64,000 bases of DNA from Halomonas sp. GT. GTDB taxonomy: Bacteria; Pseudomonadota; Gammaproteobacteria; Pseudomonadales; Halomonadaceae. Positions 24,463 to 33,103 of the stretch are shown here, piece by piece; positions within the stretch are counted from its first letter, which is position 1; each line of letters starts with the position of its first letter. The notes under the pieces are model-generated. The model saw only the letters and a list, made by a program, of their open reading frames with translations. It was not told the DNA's origin and searched no databases. The stretch spans positions 3,162,001-3,226,000 of the forward strand of contig NZ_CP020562.1 of NCBI RefSeq assembly GCF_002082565.1, read 5' to 3'. The translations under genes were made by a program, and so were the position numbers.

Positions 24463-25099
24463 AGAGCTTTTTCTCCAGATAGCGCGCGTAGCAGGAAAGT
24501 GGGTAGCACAGCGCGAAGTAAAGCAGGGCCACAAGGGCAAAAATGGTGAAGGGTTCGAAGGTGGCGTTATTGAGCATGGTGCCCGCCTTGGTCAACTCGA
24601 CAAAGCCAATGATGGAGGCCAGCGCCGTGCCTTTGATGACCTGTACCGAGAAACCCACCGTGGGTGGAATCGAAAGCCGCAGCGCCTGAGGTAGAATCAC
24701 ATGGCGCATGGTCTGGAAGTAGTTCATGCCCAGCACCCGCGCCGCGTGCCACTGCCCTTTGGCAACCGCCTCTAAACAGCCTCGCCAGATGTCACATAGG
24801 AAAGCACTGGTGAACAGCGTCAGTGCGATGGAAGCCGCCAGCCAGGCAGAGATCGGATGCCCCATGGCAGCAGCGCCAAAGAAGATCAAAAACAGCTGCA
24901 TCAATAGCGGTGTACCTTGGAACAGGTCAACATAAAGAGACGTTAAGCGCTGCAGCCAGCGGTTGCTGGAGAGGCGCATGAAGGTCAGTAGTAACCCCAC
25001 CGTCGCACCGCCCACAAAGGCAATCAATGACAGCACAATGGTCCAGCGGGTTGCCAGCAGCAGGTTGCGCAGAATGTCCCAGAAGGTGAACTCAATCAT
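24443..25099 (-). CDS. Polar amino acid-type ABC transporter permease 2
   Basis: A 218-residue permease with five helices. The HisM/GlnP family features are present: TRWTIVLSLIAFVGGATVGLLL, SLYVDLFQGTPLLMQLF, the coupling loop VAKGQWHAARVLGMNYFQTM, and QALRLSIPPTVGFSVQVIKGTALASIIG. Its start overlaps the other permease gene by four bases. The two permeases form the heterodimeric channel with the ATPase encoded next. Confidence 0.92.
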   Translation of the reverse strand: MIEFTFWDILRNLLLATRWTIVLSLIAFVGGATVGLLLTFMRLSSNRWLQRLTSLYVDLFQGTPLLMQLFLIFFGAAAMGHPISAWLAASIALTLFTSAFLCDIWRGCLEAVAKGQWHAARVLGMNYFQTMRHVILPQALRLSIPPTVGFSVQVIKGTALASIIGFVELTKAGTMLNNATFEPFTIFALVALLYFALCYPLSCYARYLEKKLYDAGLR

Positions 25100-25773
25100 C
25101 GTTGTTCTCCTTGCTGATAGGCGAATACCCGCTTGCCTATCAGCATAAAGCTGCGCCGCATGCCGAAGGCGAGGAGCAAATAGACCAACGTGATCAGGAG
25201 ATAGACTTCAAAGCTGCGGAAGTTGCGCGATTGGATAAAGTTAGCGGCGTAGGTCAGGTCAAATACCGATATTTGCGACACCACCGCCGAACCCAACATT
25301 ACAATGATCGACTGACTGATCAGCGCCGGGTATACCCTGGCAAACGCGGGCACCAGCACGATATGGCGATAGCTTTGCAGCGTGGTCATACCCAATGCAC
25401 GCCCAGCTTCCAACTGCCCTTTGGCCGTGGCGCTAATACCGGCGCGTAGAATCTCGGCACTGTAAGCAGCAAGATTGAGCGTCATGGCAATAAACGCCGC
25501 GGTAATGGCATCAATTTTGATGCCGAGCCCCGGCAGCCCAAAGAAGATAAAAAACAGTTGAACAATAAAGGGGGTGTTACGGGTTACTTCAACGTAGCCG
25601 CCTAGCCCCCAGCGCACCCAAGGCTGCGCATTCACGCGTAAATAGGCTACCGCCACTGCCAGCGACAATCCCGTTAAGGTCGTCACCACGGTCAAAATGA
25701 CCGTGGTGGTAAATCCTTTGAGAAGCTCACTGGCGTAGGGCAACAGGGTAAGAAAATCGAGTGTTGGCCCCAT
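25096..25773 (-). CDS. Polar amino acid-type ABC transporter permease 1
   Basis: A 225-residue permease with five helices. It shows GFTTTVILTVVTTLTGLSLA, GYVEVTRNTPFIVQLFFIFF, and the coupling loop ATAKGQLEAGRALGMTTLQS, followed by PALISQSIIVMLGSAVVSQIS. These are the standard HisQ/GlnP-type motifs. It begins eight bases after the binding-protein stop codon and overlaps the second permease by four bases. Confidence 0.92.
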   Translation of the reverse strand: MGPTLDFLTLLPYASELLKGFTTTVILTVVTTLTGLSLAVAVAYLRVNAQPWVRWGLGGYVEVTRNTPFIVQLFFIFFGLPGLGIKIDAITAAFIAMTLNLAAYSAEILRAGISATAKGQLEAGRALGMTTLQSYRHIVLVPAFARVYPALISQSIIVMLGSAVVSQISVFDLTYAANFIQSRNFRSFEVYLLITLVYLLLAFGMRRSFMLIGKRVFAYQQGEQR

Positions 25774-25781
25774 GTCGACCC

Positions 25782-26636
25782 TCAGCTACCGAAGTTTTCA
25801 GGAAGGTCGGCACTGAACCAGCGCTGGGACATCTCATTCAAGGTGCCATCTTCCAGTCCCGGGGCGATCAGGCGATTCACTTCCTCCATTAACGCTGGCT
25901 CGTTTTTATTCATGCCCACGTAGCAGGGTGAATCTTTGAGCTGATAAATCAGCGAGGGCGCACGGTCGCTGTTTCGCTCGGCGATTTCGGCGGCGACTAC
26001 GTTACCGGTGGCGACGTAATCGACCTGACCGGAAAGAAACGCAGAAATGGTGGTGGCGTTGTCTTCAAAGCGCTGCACCGTCGTGGAGTCCGGGGCAATG
26101 TTGGAAAGCTCCATATCTTCCACGGCACCGCGGGTTACACCAACCGTTTTATCAGCCAAACCTTCTGGGCCTTCCACGCTTTCATCTTCATCAGCACTGA
26201 ACACGCCTAAGAAGAACGGCGCGTAGGCATCGGAAAAATCAATCGCCGCTTCACGCTCCGGATTTTTACCCAGGCTAGAGATCACCAGATCCGCCTGACC
26301 GGTCTGCAAATAGGGAATACGATTAGCGCTAGTGACGGGGATAATTTCCAGTTCCACGCCCATTTCGTCAGCGAGGTATTGGGCCATATCAATATCGTAA
26401 CCGCGCGGCTGTAGGTCGATACCTACTGAGCCAAACGGTGGGAAATCTTGCGGGACTGCTACCCGGATGGTGCCACGTGATTCGATATCCTCTAGCGCAT
26501 CCGCCTGAACGTTTGGGCTAGTGGTAATAGCACCAAGGGCAACTACGGCACTCAGCCCTGTGGCTACAACACCGGACTGTAGGCGTTTGAGTGAGTTAGA
26601 GAAAGAGTGATTGAAGCGGCGCGATAGCGATTGCAT
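25782..26636 (-). CDS. Polar amino acid-type ABC transporter substrate-binding protein
   Basis: A 284-residue periplasmic receptor of the SBP_bac_3 family. A long N-terminus precedes the hydrophobic leader (about 20-45, ending near PNVQA). The mature protein begins DALEDIESRGTIRVAVPQDF, with PRGYDIDMAQYLADEMGVEL, then LVISSLGKNPEREAAIDFSD, all standard for the family. The gene is first in its operon. The ligand is not readable. Its position within ureide genes, next to allantoinase and an RpiR regulator, suggests a nitrogen-rich compound such as a ureide or an amino acid derived from it. Confidence 0.9.
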   Translation of the reverse strand: MQSLSRRFNHSFSNSLKRLQSGVVATGLSAVVALGAITTSPNVQADALEDIESRGTIRVAVPQDFPPFGSVGIDLQPRGYDIDMAQYLADEMGVELEIIPVTSANRIPYLQTGQADLVISSLGKNPEREAAIDFSDAYAPFFLGVFSADEDESVEGPEGLADKTVGVTRGAVEDMELSNIAPDSTTVQRFEDNATTISAFLSGQVDYVATGNVVAAEIAERNSDRAPSLIYQLKDSPCYVGMNKNEPALMEEVNRLIAPGLEDGTLNEMSQRWFSADLPENFGS

Positions 26637-26944
26637 GGTGTTCTCCTAACAAGGGCATGCCGGCCAGTGAAGTAGCCGTAGCGGTATGAGCAAGGGATGC
26701 AGAGCGAGTAAAAGCTTTGTTGCATAAAATCTAACAAAGAAACTTTCGTTTCACCCGACCTCCTAATTGCAACAGTGATACCAGAAGTGGCTAACATTTT
26801 TCAGAACAGCAGCTTAGCGGACACGCGAAGCCACAACGCAGCGATTGCCGCGTTGAGAAGAGGATTTAAAAGGAGGAAAGTGCAATGTGTTGGTGCAGTT
26901 TTATCCTTCAACAGGACGGGGTGCACCATGAAAGGAGGCCCAGC
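26637..26944. promoter_or_regulatory. Promoter region of the ABC transporter operon, with candidate operator
   Basis: About 308 bases with no convincing gene. At 26739-26752, GAAACTTTCGTTTC forms an inverted repeat (GAAAC/GTTTC), about 100 bases before the binding-protein start. Nearly the same sequence occurs at 22117-22130. The RpiR-type regulator encoded just upstream is the natural candidate to bind it. Confidence 0.5.
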
Positions 26945-27820
26945 CTACTGGGCGCTCCAATCCACGCTCATAGTCGGCGCTTCCAGCTCACTAAGTTCAG
27001 CGTAAACATCGCTGATCGCGCTAATGCGCTCTCGACCTTCTGCAAGACGACGGTGCAGCACGCCGTTAGCAATCAGGCAGATCAGGCTATTAGCGGCGGC
27101 GTAGCTATCAAATGCCGAGAGGCTTTCCAGCGGCGTTTCAAAAAACCACGTTACCTGTGAGGCGACATTGACCGCGGTGGGGTCAGCCAGTAAGGCGACC
27201 TTGGCCGGTGAGCGCTCAAGTGCATCGATAAGCGAAGCAAATGCTGCTGGGCGGCGGCGAAAGCCAAACAGCACCACCACATCCTGCTCAGTGAGATCAA
27301 CAATCTCTTCCGCTAACGACTGATTGGGGTGAGGAACCACCCGCACCTGGGTACGCGCTTGAATCAACTGCTGGCGAAAATGCAGCGCTAGCGGGTAGCT
27401 GTTACGAAAGCCGATCACGACCACATGACGCGCGCTATCCAACCGCTCTACCAGTGCCGCAAATTGATCCGCCGCAATGCCGTTTAAGCAGCGCTGTAGA
27501 TTATCCTGCTCCCGCTGCAAATGGCGCTGAAACGGTGCCCCGGCCTCTTCCTGCATGGCGTTGGGGTCGATCACCAAAGGTACACCCAGGTTACGTAGCT
27601 GGCGGGCGTGGTCTTTAACAGTGCGGTAGCTTTCAAACCCCAGTCGCTTGAATAGGCGGCTGACCGTCGATTTGGACACCCCAGTCAAACGCGCCAAATC
27701 AGCGGCGCTATACACCGCCAGATCATCAAAATGATCGAGGATAAAGCTCGCCACCCGCTGCTCCTGGGCAGTTAGCGCGTCAAACTGGGCGGTAATCCGC
27801 TGTCCGATATGCGGCGTCAT
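26945..27820 (-). CDS. RpiR/MurR family transcriptional regulator
   Basis: A 291-residue DNA-binding regulator. The N-terminal helix-turn-helix covers about 1-75 (YSAADLARLTGVSKSTVSRL, FKRLGFESYRTVKDHARQ). A C-terminal SIS domain covers about 115-245 (VVVIGFRNSYPLALHFRQQL, QDVVVLFGFRRRP). SIS domains bind phosphosugars in many RpiR proteins, but relatives beside purine and ureide genes sense nitrogen compounds, so the ligand is open. It lies 23 bases downstream of puuE on the same strand and is probably co-transcribed with it. It may control the ABC transporter operon downstream. Confidence 0.9.
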   Translation of the reverse strand: MTPHIGQRITAQFDALTAQEQRVASFILDHFDDLAVYSAADLARLTGVSKSTVSRLFKRLGFESYRTVKDHARQLRNLGVPLVIDPNAMQEEAGAPFQRHLQREQDNLQRCLNGIAADQFAALVERLDSARHVVVIGFRNSYPLALHFRQQLIQARTQVRVVPHPNQSLAEEIVDLTEQDVVVLFGFRRRPAAFASLIDALERSPAKVALLADPTAVNVASQVTWFFETPLESLSAFDSYAAANSLICLIANGVLHRRLAEGRERISAISDVYAELSELEAPTMSVDWSAQ

Positions 27821-27843
27821 AGCATCCTATTTAAGCTGCTTAA

Positions 27844-28788
27844 TTAACGAGTTGCAGGGTGATGTTCCGCCCAGTGACGGGCGATATCAACCCGTCGAGC
27901 CACCCAAACACGGTCGTGGGTTTCGATGTAATCCAAGAAGCGCTGTAGGGCTCGAAAACGCCCAGGGCGACCCAATAAGCGGCAGTGCATGCCCACCGAG
28001 AGCATTTTGGGCGCCTCCTCCCCTTCCGCGTAAAGTACATCAAAGGCATCGCGCAGGTAGGTAAAGAAGTGATCCGCAGTGTTGAAACCTTGCGGCGCAG
28101 CAAAGCGCATGTCATTGCTGTCCAGCGTGTAGGGCACAATCAGGTGGTTATGGTCACTTCCCTGACTATCGGTCACCTGCGTCCAGAAAGGCAAGTCGTC
28201 GCCGTAGTAGTCGCTATCATAAAGGAAACCGCCTTCGTCTAGCACTAAGCGCCGGGTGTTAGGGCTATCGCGCCCGGTATACCAGCCTTGTGGCTTCTCA
28301 CCGTAAAGACGCTGGAAAATCTCCATGGCTTTCTGCAAGTGCTCTCGCTCAACGTGCTCGGGCACTTCCTGATAGTGAATCCAGCGGTAGCCGTGACAGG
28401 CAATCTCGTGACCTAACTCTTTAAATGCCTGGGCGACCTCAGGGTTACGTTCCAGCGCCATGGCAACGCCAAACACCGTGAGAGGCAAATCACGTTTTTC
28501 AAATTCACGCAGAATGCGCCACACCCCGGCGCGGGAGCCGTACTCGTAGATAGACTCCATGCTCAAGTGGCGATCCGGATAAGCCGGTGCACCGATGATT
28601 TCCGACAGGAACTGTTCGGAGCCTGAGTCGCCGTGAAGGACGCAGTTCTCCCCGCCCTCTTCATAATTCAACACAAACTGAACAGCAATTTTCGCATTGC
28701 CTGGCCAATTAGCATGAGGGGGGGTACGGCCATATCCCATTAGGTCGCGAGGGTAAGCATTCGATGGTCGATCAGATGAATGTGACAT
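27844..28788 (-). CDS. puuE: Allantoinase PuuE (polysaccharide deacetylase fold)
   Basis: A 314-residue cytoplasmic enzyme that hydrolyses allantoin to allantoate. It belongs to the metal-independent PuuE family with a NodB-like fold, unlike the amidohydrolase allantoinase AllB. Family features are YPRDLMGYGRTPPHANWPG at the start, FVLNYEEGGENCVLHGD, EYGSRAGVWRILREFEKRDL, HEIACHGYRWIHYQ and GWYTGRDSPNTRRL. Length matches PuuE. It is divergent from the allantoin racemase gene, with two GTATAC sites between them, and is followed by the RpiR gene. Confidence 0.95.
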   Translation of the reverse strand: MSHSSDRPSNAYPRDLMGYGRTPPHANWPGNAKIAVQFVLNYEEGGENCVLHGDSGSEQFLSEIIGAPAYPDRHLSMESIYEYGSRAGVWRILREFEKRDLPLTVFGVAMALERNPEVAQAFKELGHEIACHGYRWIHYQEVPEHVEREHLQKAMEIFQRLYGEKPQGWYTGRDSPNTRRLVLDEGGFLYDSDYYGDDLPFWTQVTDSQGSDHNHLIVPYTLDSNDMRFAAPQGFNTADHFFTYLRDAFDVLYAEGEEAPKMLSVGMHCRLLGRPGRFRALQRFLDYIETHDRVWVARRVDIARHWAEHHPATR

Positions 28789-29096
28789 TCAACGGCTCCT
28801 TTATACGATTGTAGATAGCTGGTTGCAGAGCGGTTTATTGGAATTAAAGATCTACAATACAGAAAATAATTGTATACAAAATAGCGACTTTATAGAACAA
28901 CCGCAATCCAACAACCGCTTAATTAGCTGAGATAACTAGCATTTTAAAGTAAGCAAGCCGCTAACCTGTTGAAACCTGAACATTTGGTCAAGCGATGCCC
29001 GCACTTTAAGTGCATAAAAAGGCTTGCGGTCGACGTAAAACAGCCCTATTTTCGTATACAAGATGCTCAATTTTGTCTACTAGCGAGCGATTTAAC
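28789..29096. promoter_or_regulatory. Divergent puuE/hpxA control region with two GTATAC sites
   Basis: About 308 bases without a gene. TTGTATACAA lies at 28870-28879, about 80 bases before puuE. TTCGTATACAA lies at 29051-29061, 35 bases before hpxA. ATTGTAGAT (28808-28816) and ATCTACAAT (28850-28858) also form a 9-base inverted repeat that could fold in the puuE leader. All fit control of both directions by one regulator. Confidence 0.6.
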
Positions 29097-29852
29097 ATGC
29101 ATATACGCATTATCAATCCAAACACAACAGCCTCAATGACGACTGCCATTCATCAAGCCGCCCAGCGGCAGGCAGCGGCATCAACAACGGTTTCCGCCAC
29201 CCAGCCCGATGCGGGGCCAGTGTCCATCGAGAGTCATTTTGACGAGGCCATTAGCGCGGTAGGCGTCGCCGAAGAAGTTCTTAAAGGAGAACGTGAAGGC
29301 GGCATCGATGCTTACGTAGTGGCCTGCTTTGGCGATCCTGGTTTACTAGCAGCCCGCGAGTTAACACGCGCGCCTGTCATCGGCATTGCGGAAGCTGCCT
29401 TTCACCTAGCCACCCTGGTCAGCACTCGCTTCTCGATTGTAACGACGTTAGGACGCACTGGCATTATTGCAGAACACTTACTTGAGCAGTATGGGTTCCG
29501 CCACCACTGCCGCCGCATTCGCGCTGCAGAAATTCCGGTTCTCGACCTTGAACATCACCCTGATGCCGCCTTTACCCGCATTGTCGAAGAGTGCTGCCGC
29601 GCCCGCGATGAAGACGGCATTGGTGCCATCGTTTTAGGGTGCGGCGGGATGGCGAATTTGACTGAAGAAATCACCCGCGAGGTTGGCTTACCGGTGATAG
29701 AGGGCGTTAGCGCCGCATTAAAGCTTGCAGAATCGTTGGTTAGCCTAGGCCTCCACACCAGCAAACATGGTGACCTCGACTACCCCCGCCCGAAAGCATT
29801 TACCGGTAAATTCTCTGCACTCTCCGACCTTCATCTCCCCTTGTTGAGGTAA
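29097..29852 (+). CDS. hpxA: Allantoin/hydantoin racemase
   Basis: A 251-residue cofactor-independent racemase of the Asp/Glu/hydantoin racemase family. The ATG at 29097 gives the family N-terminus MHIRIINPNTTASM. An earlier in-frame start would place the GTATAC operator inside the gene. The two catalytic cysteines are present: Cys77 (VACFGDPGL) and Cys182 (LGCGGMANL). In purine degradation it interconverts allantoin enantiomers so that allantoinase can use all of it. It is divergent from puuE. Hydantoin racemase is an alternative substrate assignment, but the setting favours allantoin. Confidence 0.87.
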   Translation: MHIRIINPNTTASMTTAIHQAAQRQAAASTTVSATQPDAGPVSIESHFDEAISAVGVAEEVLKGEREGGIDAYVVACFGDPGLLAARELTRAPVIGIAEAAFHLATLVSTRFSIVTTLGRTGIIAEHLLEQYGFRHHCRRIRAAEIPVLDLEHHPDAAFTRIVEECCRARDEDGIGAIVLGCGGMANLTEEITREVGLPVIEGVSAALKLAESLVSLGLHTSKHGDLDYPRPKAFTGKFSALSDLHLPLLR

Positions 29853-29924
29853 ACATCACTATAAAACACATTAATACTCACCACCTGAAAGACAGCTCTT
29901 TGAGAACCGTTCCAAAAGATCAGG

Positions 29925-29990
29925 TCTTAAAGGACAGCTTTTAAAAGACAGCTTTTAAAAGACAGTTTTGAAAAGACAGATCTTAAAAAC
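29925..29990. repeat. Tandem repeat of a 14-base unit
   Basis: Four units of TTTTAAAAGACAGC with small changes (29925-29938, 29939-29952, 29953-29966, 29967-29980) and a partial fifth to 29990. It lies between hpxA and the first NCS1 permease gene, so it is in their shared mRNA if they are co-transcribed. The units contain the self-complementary TTTTAAAA. Confidence 0.85.
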
Positions 29991-30104
29991 AATAACCTCA
30001 AAAAATAACTGTATTCCCGTTAGCACGCCATGCCGCAAGCATCGCTTGGGCGCGTAATGCGCTCAGGCTGCCAATAACACCGATAATCTTGCGAGGACGG
30101 AAAC

Positions 30105-31475
30105 ATGAGCAACTCCAACCCTGCTCTTACGTCAGAAGAACCACCCGTTGCGAACACCGCAATAGCTGACAAAGCCATCGGCGCAGAAAGCCTAGCACCG
30201 CAAAGCACGCGAATCATGGGGCGAACGTCCTACTTTTTAGCCTGGTTTGGTGGGTGCGTCTCAATTGGTACCTTTGCCATGGGCTCAAGCGTGGTGGGTA
30301 CCTTAAACCTACTACAGGCAACACTCGCTATAGCGATTGGCTGCTTTGTGATCGGTATTGCGCTGGCAGTTAATGGCGCAGCTGGTTACAAATATGGCAT
30401 TCCCTTTATGGTGCAAGCGCGTAGCGCCTTTGGCTTTACCGGCACCCGCATTCCTGGCTTGGTAAGGGCTGTGCCAGCGGTGGTGTGGTACGGTTTTCAA
30501 AGCTGGATTGGCGCAGGCGCGCTCAATATGGTGTCTGCCACATTGTTCGGTTTCGATAATCTGATTTTCTACTTTATTACCTTCCAATTTTTGCAGATTG
30601 GTTTGTCAGTGCTGGGCTTTCAGGGGATTAAATGGCTTGAGAATATAGGCAGCGTCTTTATTTTGCTTTCGCTGATGTATATGTTCTACGCCACGGTGCA
30701 ACGCTACGGCGATGAGCTGTCAGCCAGCATTTTGACCATGGAAGGCTCTTGGGGCTTGCCATTCTGGAGCGCTACCATGCTGTTTCTGGGCATTTATAGC
30801 ACCATGATGCTGAATGTTAGCGACTATTCACGAGAGCACAAGAAAGGCACCCGCCAGAGCTTATTAACGACGATCTATGCCATGTCTATTCTGCCCTGTA
30901 CGCTGTTTATGGGCTTGATTGGCTACATGGTGTCAGAGGCGACAGGCACAGCAGATCCCATTCAGGTATTTGCTAACGCTGTAGACAACACGCCACTGCT
31001 AATGACCACCCTGCTATTCATCGCCTTTGCACAGGTAACCACGAACGTACTTAACAATGTGGTGCCCCCTACCTACGTATTAATGGACGTATTCAAACTT
31101 AAGTTTCCGGTAGCCACCGTCATTGTAGGCCTACTGGCATTTGCCACTTTCCCATGGAAACTTGTTCAGCCTGAGTCGGCTGCTGGTCTGCAGCTATTCG
31201 TACAAACCTACTCAGCGTTTCTTGGGCCTATTTTTGCCATTCTCGTTGTCGATTACTACATCATACGCCGTCGCACACTGGACATTAGTAAACTATATGA
31301 CCCTTCTGGCCCCTATCAAGGCGTCAACAGGGCCGCCTTAGTTGCCACGGTAGTCGGTATTGTGGCCGCGCTAACATTCTCTTCGATCTCATGGTACGCC
31401 AGCCTTATTCCTGCTGGGCTGACCTATTACCTACTGATGAAGCATTGGCCTGCCTGCCAACGTTTTACACAGTAA
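30105..31475 (+). CDS. NCS1 family permease 1 (cytosine/purine type)
   Basis: A 456-residue inner-membrane transporter with 12 hydrophobic helices. NCS1 features include AWFGGCVSIGTFAMGSSVVG at the first helix pair, YKYGIPFMVQARSAFGFTGT after helix 3, and NVSDYSREHKKGTRQS before helix 7. GAGGACGGAAAC precedes the ATG. The sequence is closer to the CodB/cytosine-purine branch than to the hydantoin branch. Given the neighbours, the likely cargo is a purine base, urate or allantoin. A second, distinct NCS1 gene follows 67 bases later on the same strand. Confidence 0.88.
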   Translation: MSNSNPALTSEEPPVANTAIADKAIGAESLAPQSTRIMGRTSYFLAWFGGCVSIGTFAMGSSVVGTLNLLQATLAIAIGCFVIGIALAVNGAAGYKYGIPFMVQARSAFGFTGTRIPGLVRAVPAVVWYGFQSWIGAGALNMVSATLFGFDNLIFYFITFQFLQIGLSVLGFQGIKWLENIGSVFILLSLMYMFYATVQRYGDELSASILTMEGSWGLPFWSATMLFLGIYSTMMLNVSDYSREHKKGTRQSLLTTIYAMSILPCTLFMGLIGYMVSEATGTADPIQVFANAVDNTPLLMTTLLFIAFAQVTTNVLNNVVPPTYVLMDVFKLKFPVATVIVGLLAFATFPWKLVQPESAAGLQLFVQTYSAFLGPIFAILVVDYYIIRRRTLDISKLYDPSGPYQGVNRAALVATVVGIVAALTFSSISWYASLIPAGLTYYLLMKHWPACQRFTQ

Positions 31476-31542
31476 CCATGATGCGTATCTGCCTGCTCGC
31501 TGCGCGTGGCAGGCAAACGTTTCCGACAAGAGAGCGTTAACC

Positions 31543-33009
31543 ATGAATAATCAGCCGTCCAACAATGATCTCGATATAAAGCAAATTGATCCCACTCTTT
31601 ACAATGAAGATCTTGCTCCTTTAAAGCCCCAAGACCGTAACTGGGGTGCGTTTGAAATCTTCAACGTGTGGTCGAATGATATTCAAAGCCTGTTTGGCTA
31701 CACCCTGGCGGCATCGCTGTTTCTGTCCTATGGCCTGAATGGCTGGGCAGTGATGGCAGCCATCATTCTCGCCGGGGTCATTGTCATGTTTCTGGTCAAC
31801 CTGACCGGTAAACCAAGCGTCAAATACGGCATCCCTTTTCCTGTTATGGTTCGCGCCAGCATGGGAGTACGGGGGGCTAACCTGCCAGCGATGTTACGCG
31901 CGATCGTTGGCATTTTTTGGTATGGCGTACAGACTTACTTTGCCTCAACGGCTGTGGCGCTGCTCATCACAGCCCTGTTTGGGGCTGGCAATGGCAGCAC
32001 TTTTCTGGGCCTTTCAGGGGTCGCTTGGTTGTCTTTCGTGATTGTCTGGTTATTTCAAATCGCCATTTTCTGGCAGGGCATTGAGCGCATCAAACACTTT
32101 CTAAACTGGGCAGGTCCGCTGGTTTATGTGGTGATGGTCGTACTGATGATCATTGTATGGTTCCAAGCCGGAAGTGAACTGCTACCCGCAGTGAGTACTA
32201 TTTTTAGCGGTAGCGGCGAGCAAAGTGGCAGTAGTCTTGGGGCGTTTCTAGCAATTGTTGGTACTATGGTGGCCTACTTTGCAGCGGTAGTGATTAACTT
32301 TGGCGATTTCACGCGTTTTGTGAAAACCGAGCGCCAAATGAAACTTGGCAACTTACTGGGATTACCATTAAACGTCGCATTTTTCTCGTTTATTGCGTTA
32401 ATCATTACTGCTGGCACATTGGTACTTTTTGGGGATGCTTTGACCAATCCCGCCGACATTGTTGAGCGTGTTGATTCACTACCATTGACCATTGTGGCTG
32501 CTCTCACCTTCTTCGCGGCCACCGTAGGCATCAACTTGGTTGCTAACTTTATTCCACCGGCTTACGACTTGGCCAACCTGTTTCCCAGCAAAATCAGTTT
32601 TAAAATGGGAGGCCTAATTACCGCCGTGATTGCTTTCTTTGTCGGTGCGCTATGGATTTCGGTGATTAGCCAAATCGGTGTACCTGGCTTCGTTAACGCG
32701 CTAGGCGCTATTGTGGCGCCGTTTTACGGCATCATTGTGGTGGATTACTACCTGATTAAACGCCAACACCTTAATATGCAAGAGCTATTTTCCTCAGCAC
32801 CGAGTAGCGCTTACTACTACGTTAATGGCTGGAATACCCGTGCTTTGCTGGCTTTTAGTGGTGCAGCGTTATTCTCACTCTCTACGGTCGTCGTACCTGC
32901 GTTCGAAAGCCTTGGCGGTTATGGCTGGTTGCTTGGCGCAGGGTTAGGTGGGCTATTCTATTATGGCTTAATGCGCCAGTTTAAGGCTGTCCCGGCACCT
33001 GCGGTATAA
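31543..33009 (+). CDS. NCS1 family permease 2 (allantoin/hydantoin type)
   Basis: A 488-residue membrane protein with 12 helices. It has the NCS1 branch signature near the N-terminus (DLAPLKPQDRNWGAFEIFNV then WSNDIQSLFGY), YGIPFPVMVRASMGVRGANLP and FWYGVQTYFASTA. The mid-protein NFGDFTRFVKTERQMKLGN and the later VDYYLIKRQHLNMQELF match the Mhp1/PucI/allantoin permease group. It is the stronger candidate for allantoin uptake. A bidirectional terminator follows, and GAGAGCGTTAACC precedes the ATG. Confidence 0.9.
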   Translation: MNNQPSNNDLDIKQIDPTLYNEDLAPLKPQDRNWGAFEIFNVWSNDIQSLFGYTLAASLFLSYGLNGWAVMAAIILAGVIVMFLVNLTGKPSVKYGIPFPVMVRASMGVRGANLPAMLRAIVGIFWYGVQTYFASTAVALLITALFGAGNGSTFLGLSGVAWLSFVIVWLFQIAIFWQGIERIKHFLNWAGPLVYVVMVVLMIIVWFQAGSELLPAVSTIFSGSGEQSGSSLGAFLAIVGTMVAYFAAVVINFGDFTRFVKTERQMKLGNLLGLPLNVAFFSFIALIITAGTLVLFGDALTNPADIVERVDSLPLTIVAALTFFAATVGINLVANFIPPAYDLANLFPSKISFKMGGLITAVIAFFVGALWISVISQIGVPGFVNALGAIVAPFYGIIVVDYYLIKRQHLNMQELFSSAPSSAYYYVNGWNTRALLAFSGAALFSLSTVVVPAFESLGGYGWLLGAGLGGLFYYGLMRQFKAVPAPAV

Positions 33010-33043
33010 CCACTCACACAGCATTAAACTTCCGACCTTCACA

Positions 33044-33075
33044 AAAAAGCCCAGGCCTTCAGGTCTGGGCTTTTT
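33044..33075. terminator. Bidirectional intrinsic terminator
   Basis: A 15-base stem (33044-33058 with 33061-33075; one G-T pair) flanked by A5 and T5. It serves the NCS1 gene on the plus strand and the GntR gene on the minus strand, which converge here. Confidence 0.9.
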
Positions 33076-33103
33076 CACTGCCTATTTTCACCACTGAATA
33101 GAC

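Noticed and set aside
26775..27160. Small plus-strand frames upstream of and across the RpiR gene
   Set aside because: They overlap the RpiR gene antisense and resemble no known family; the region is better read as a promoter.
29925..29990. Possible CRISPR or origin-type iteron array
   Set aside because: Units of 14 bases without spacers, and no replication gene nearby.
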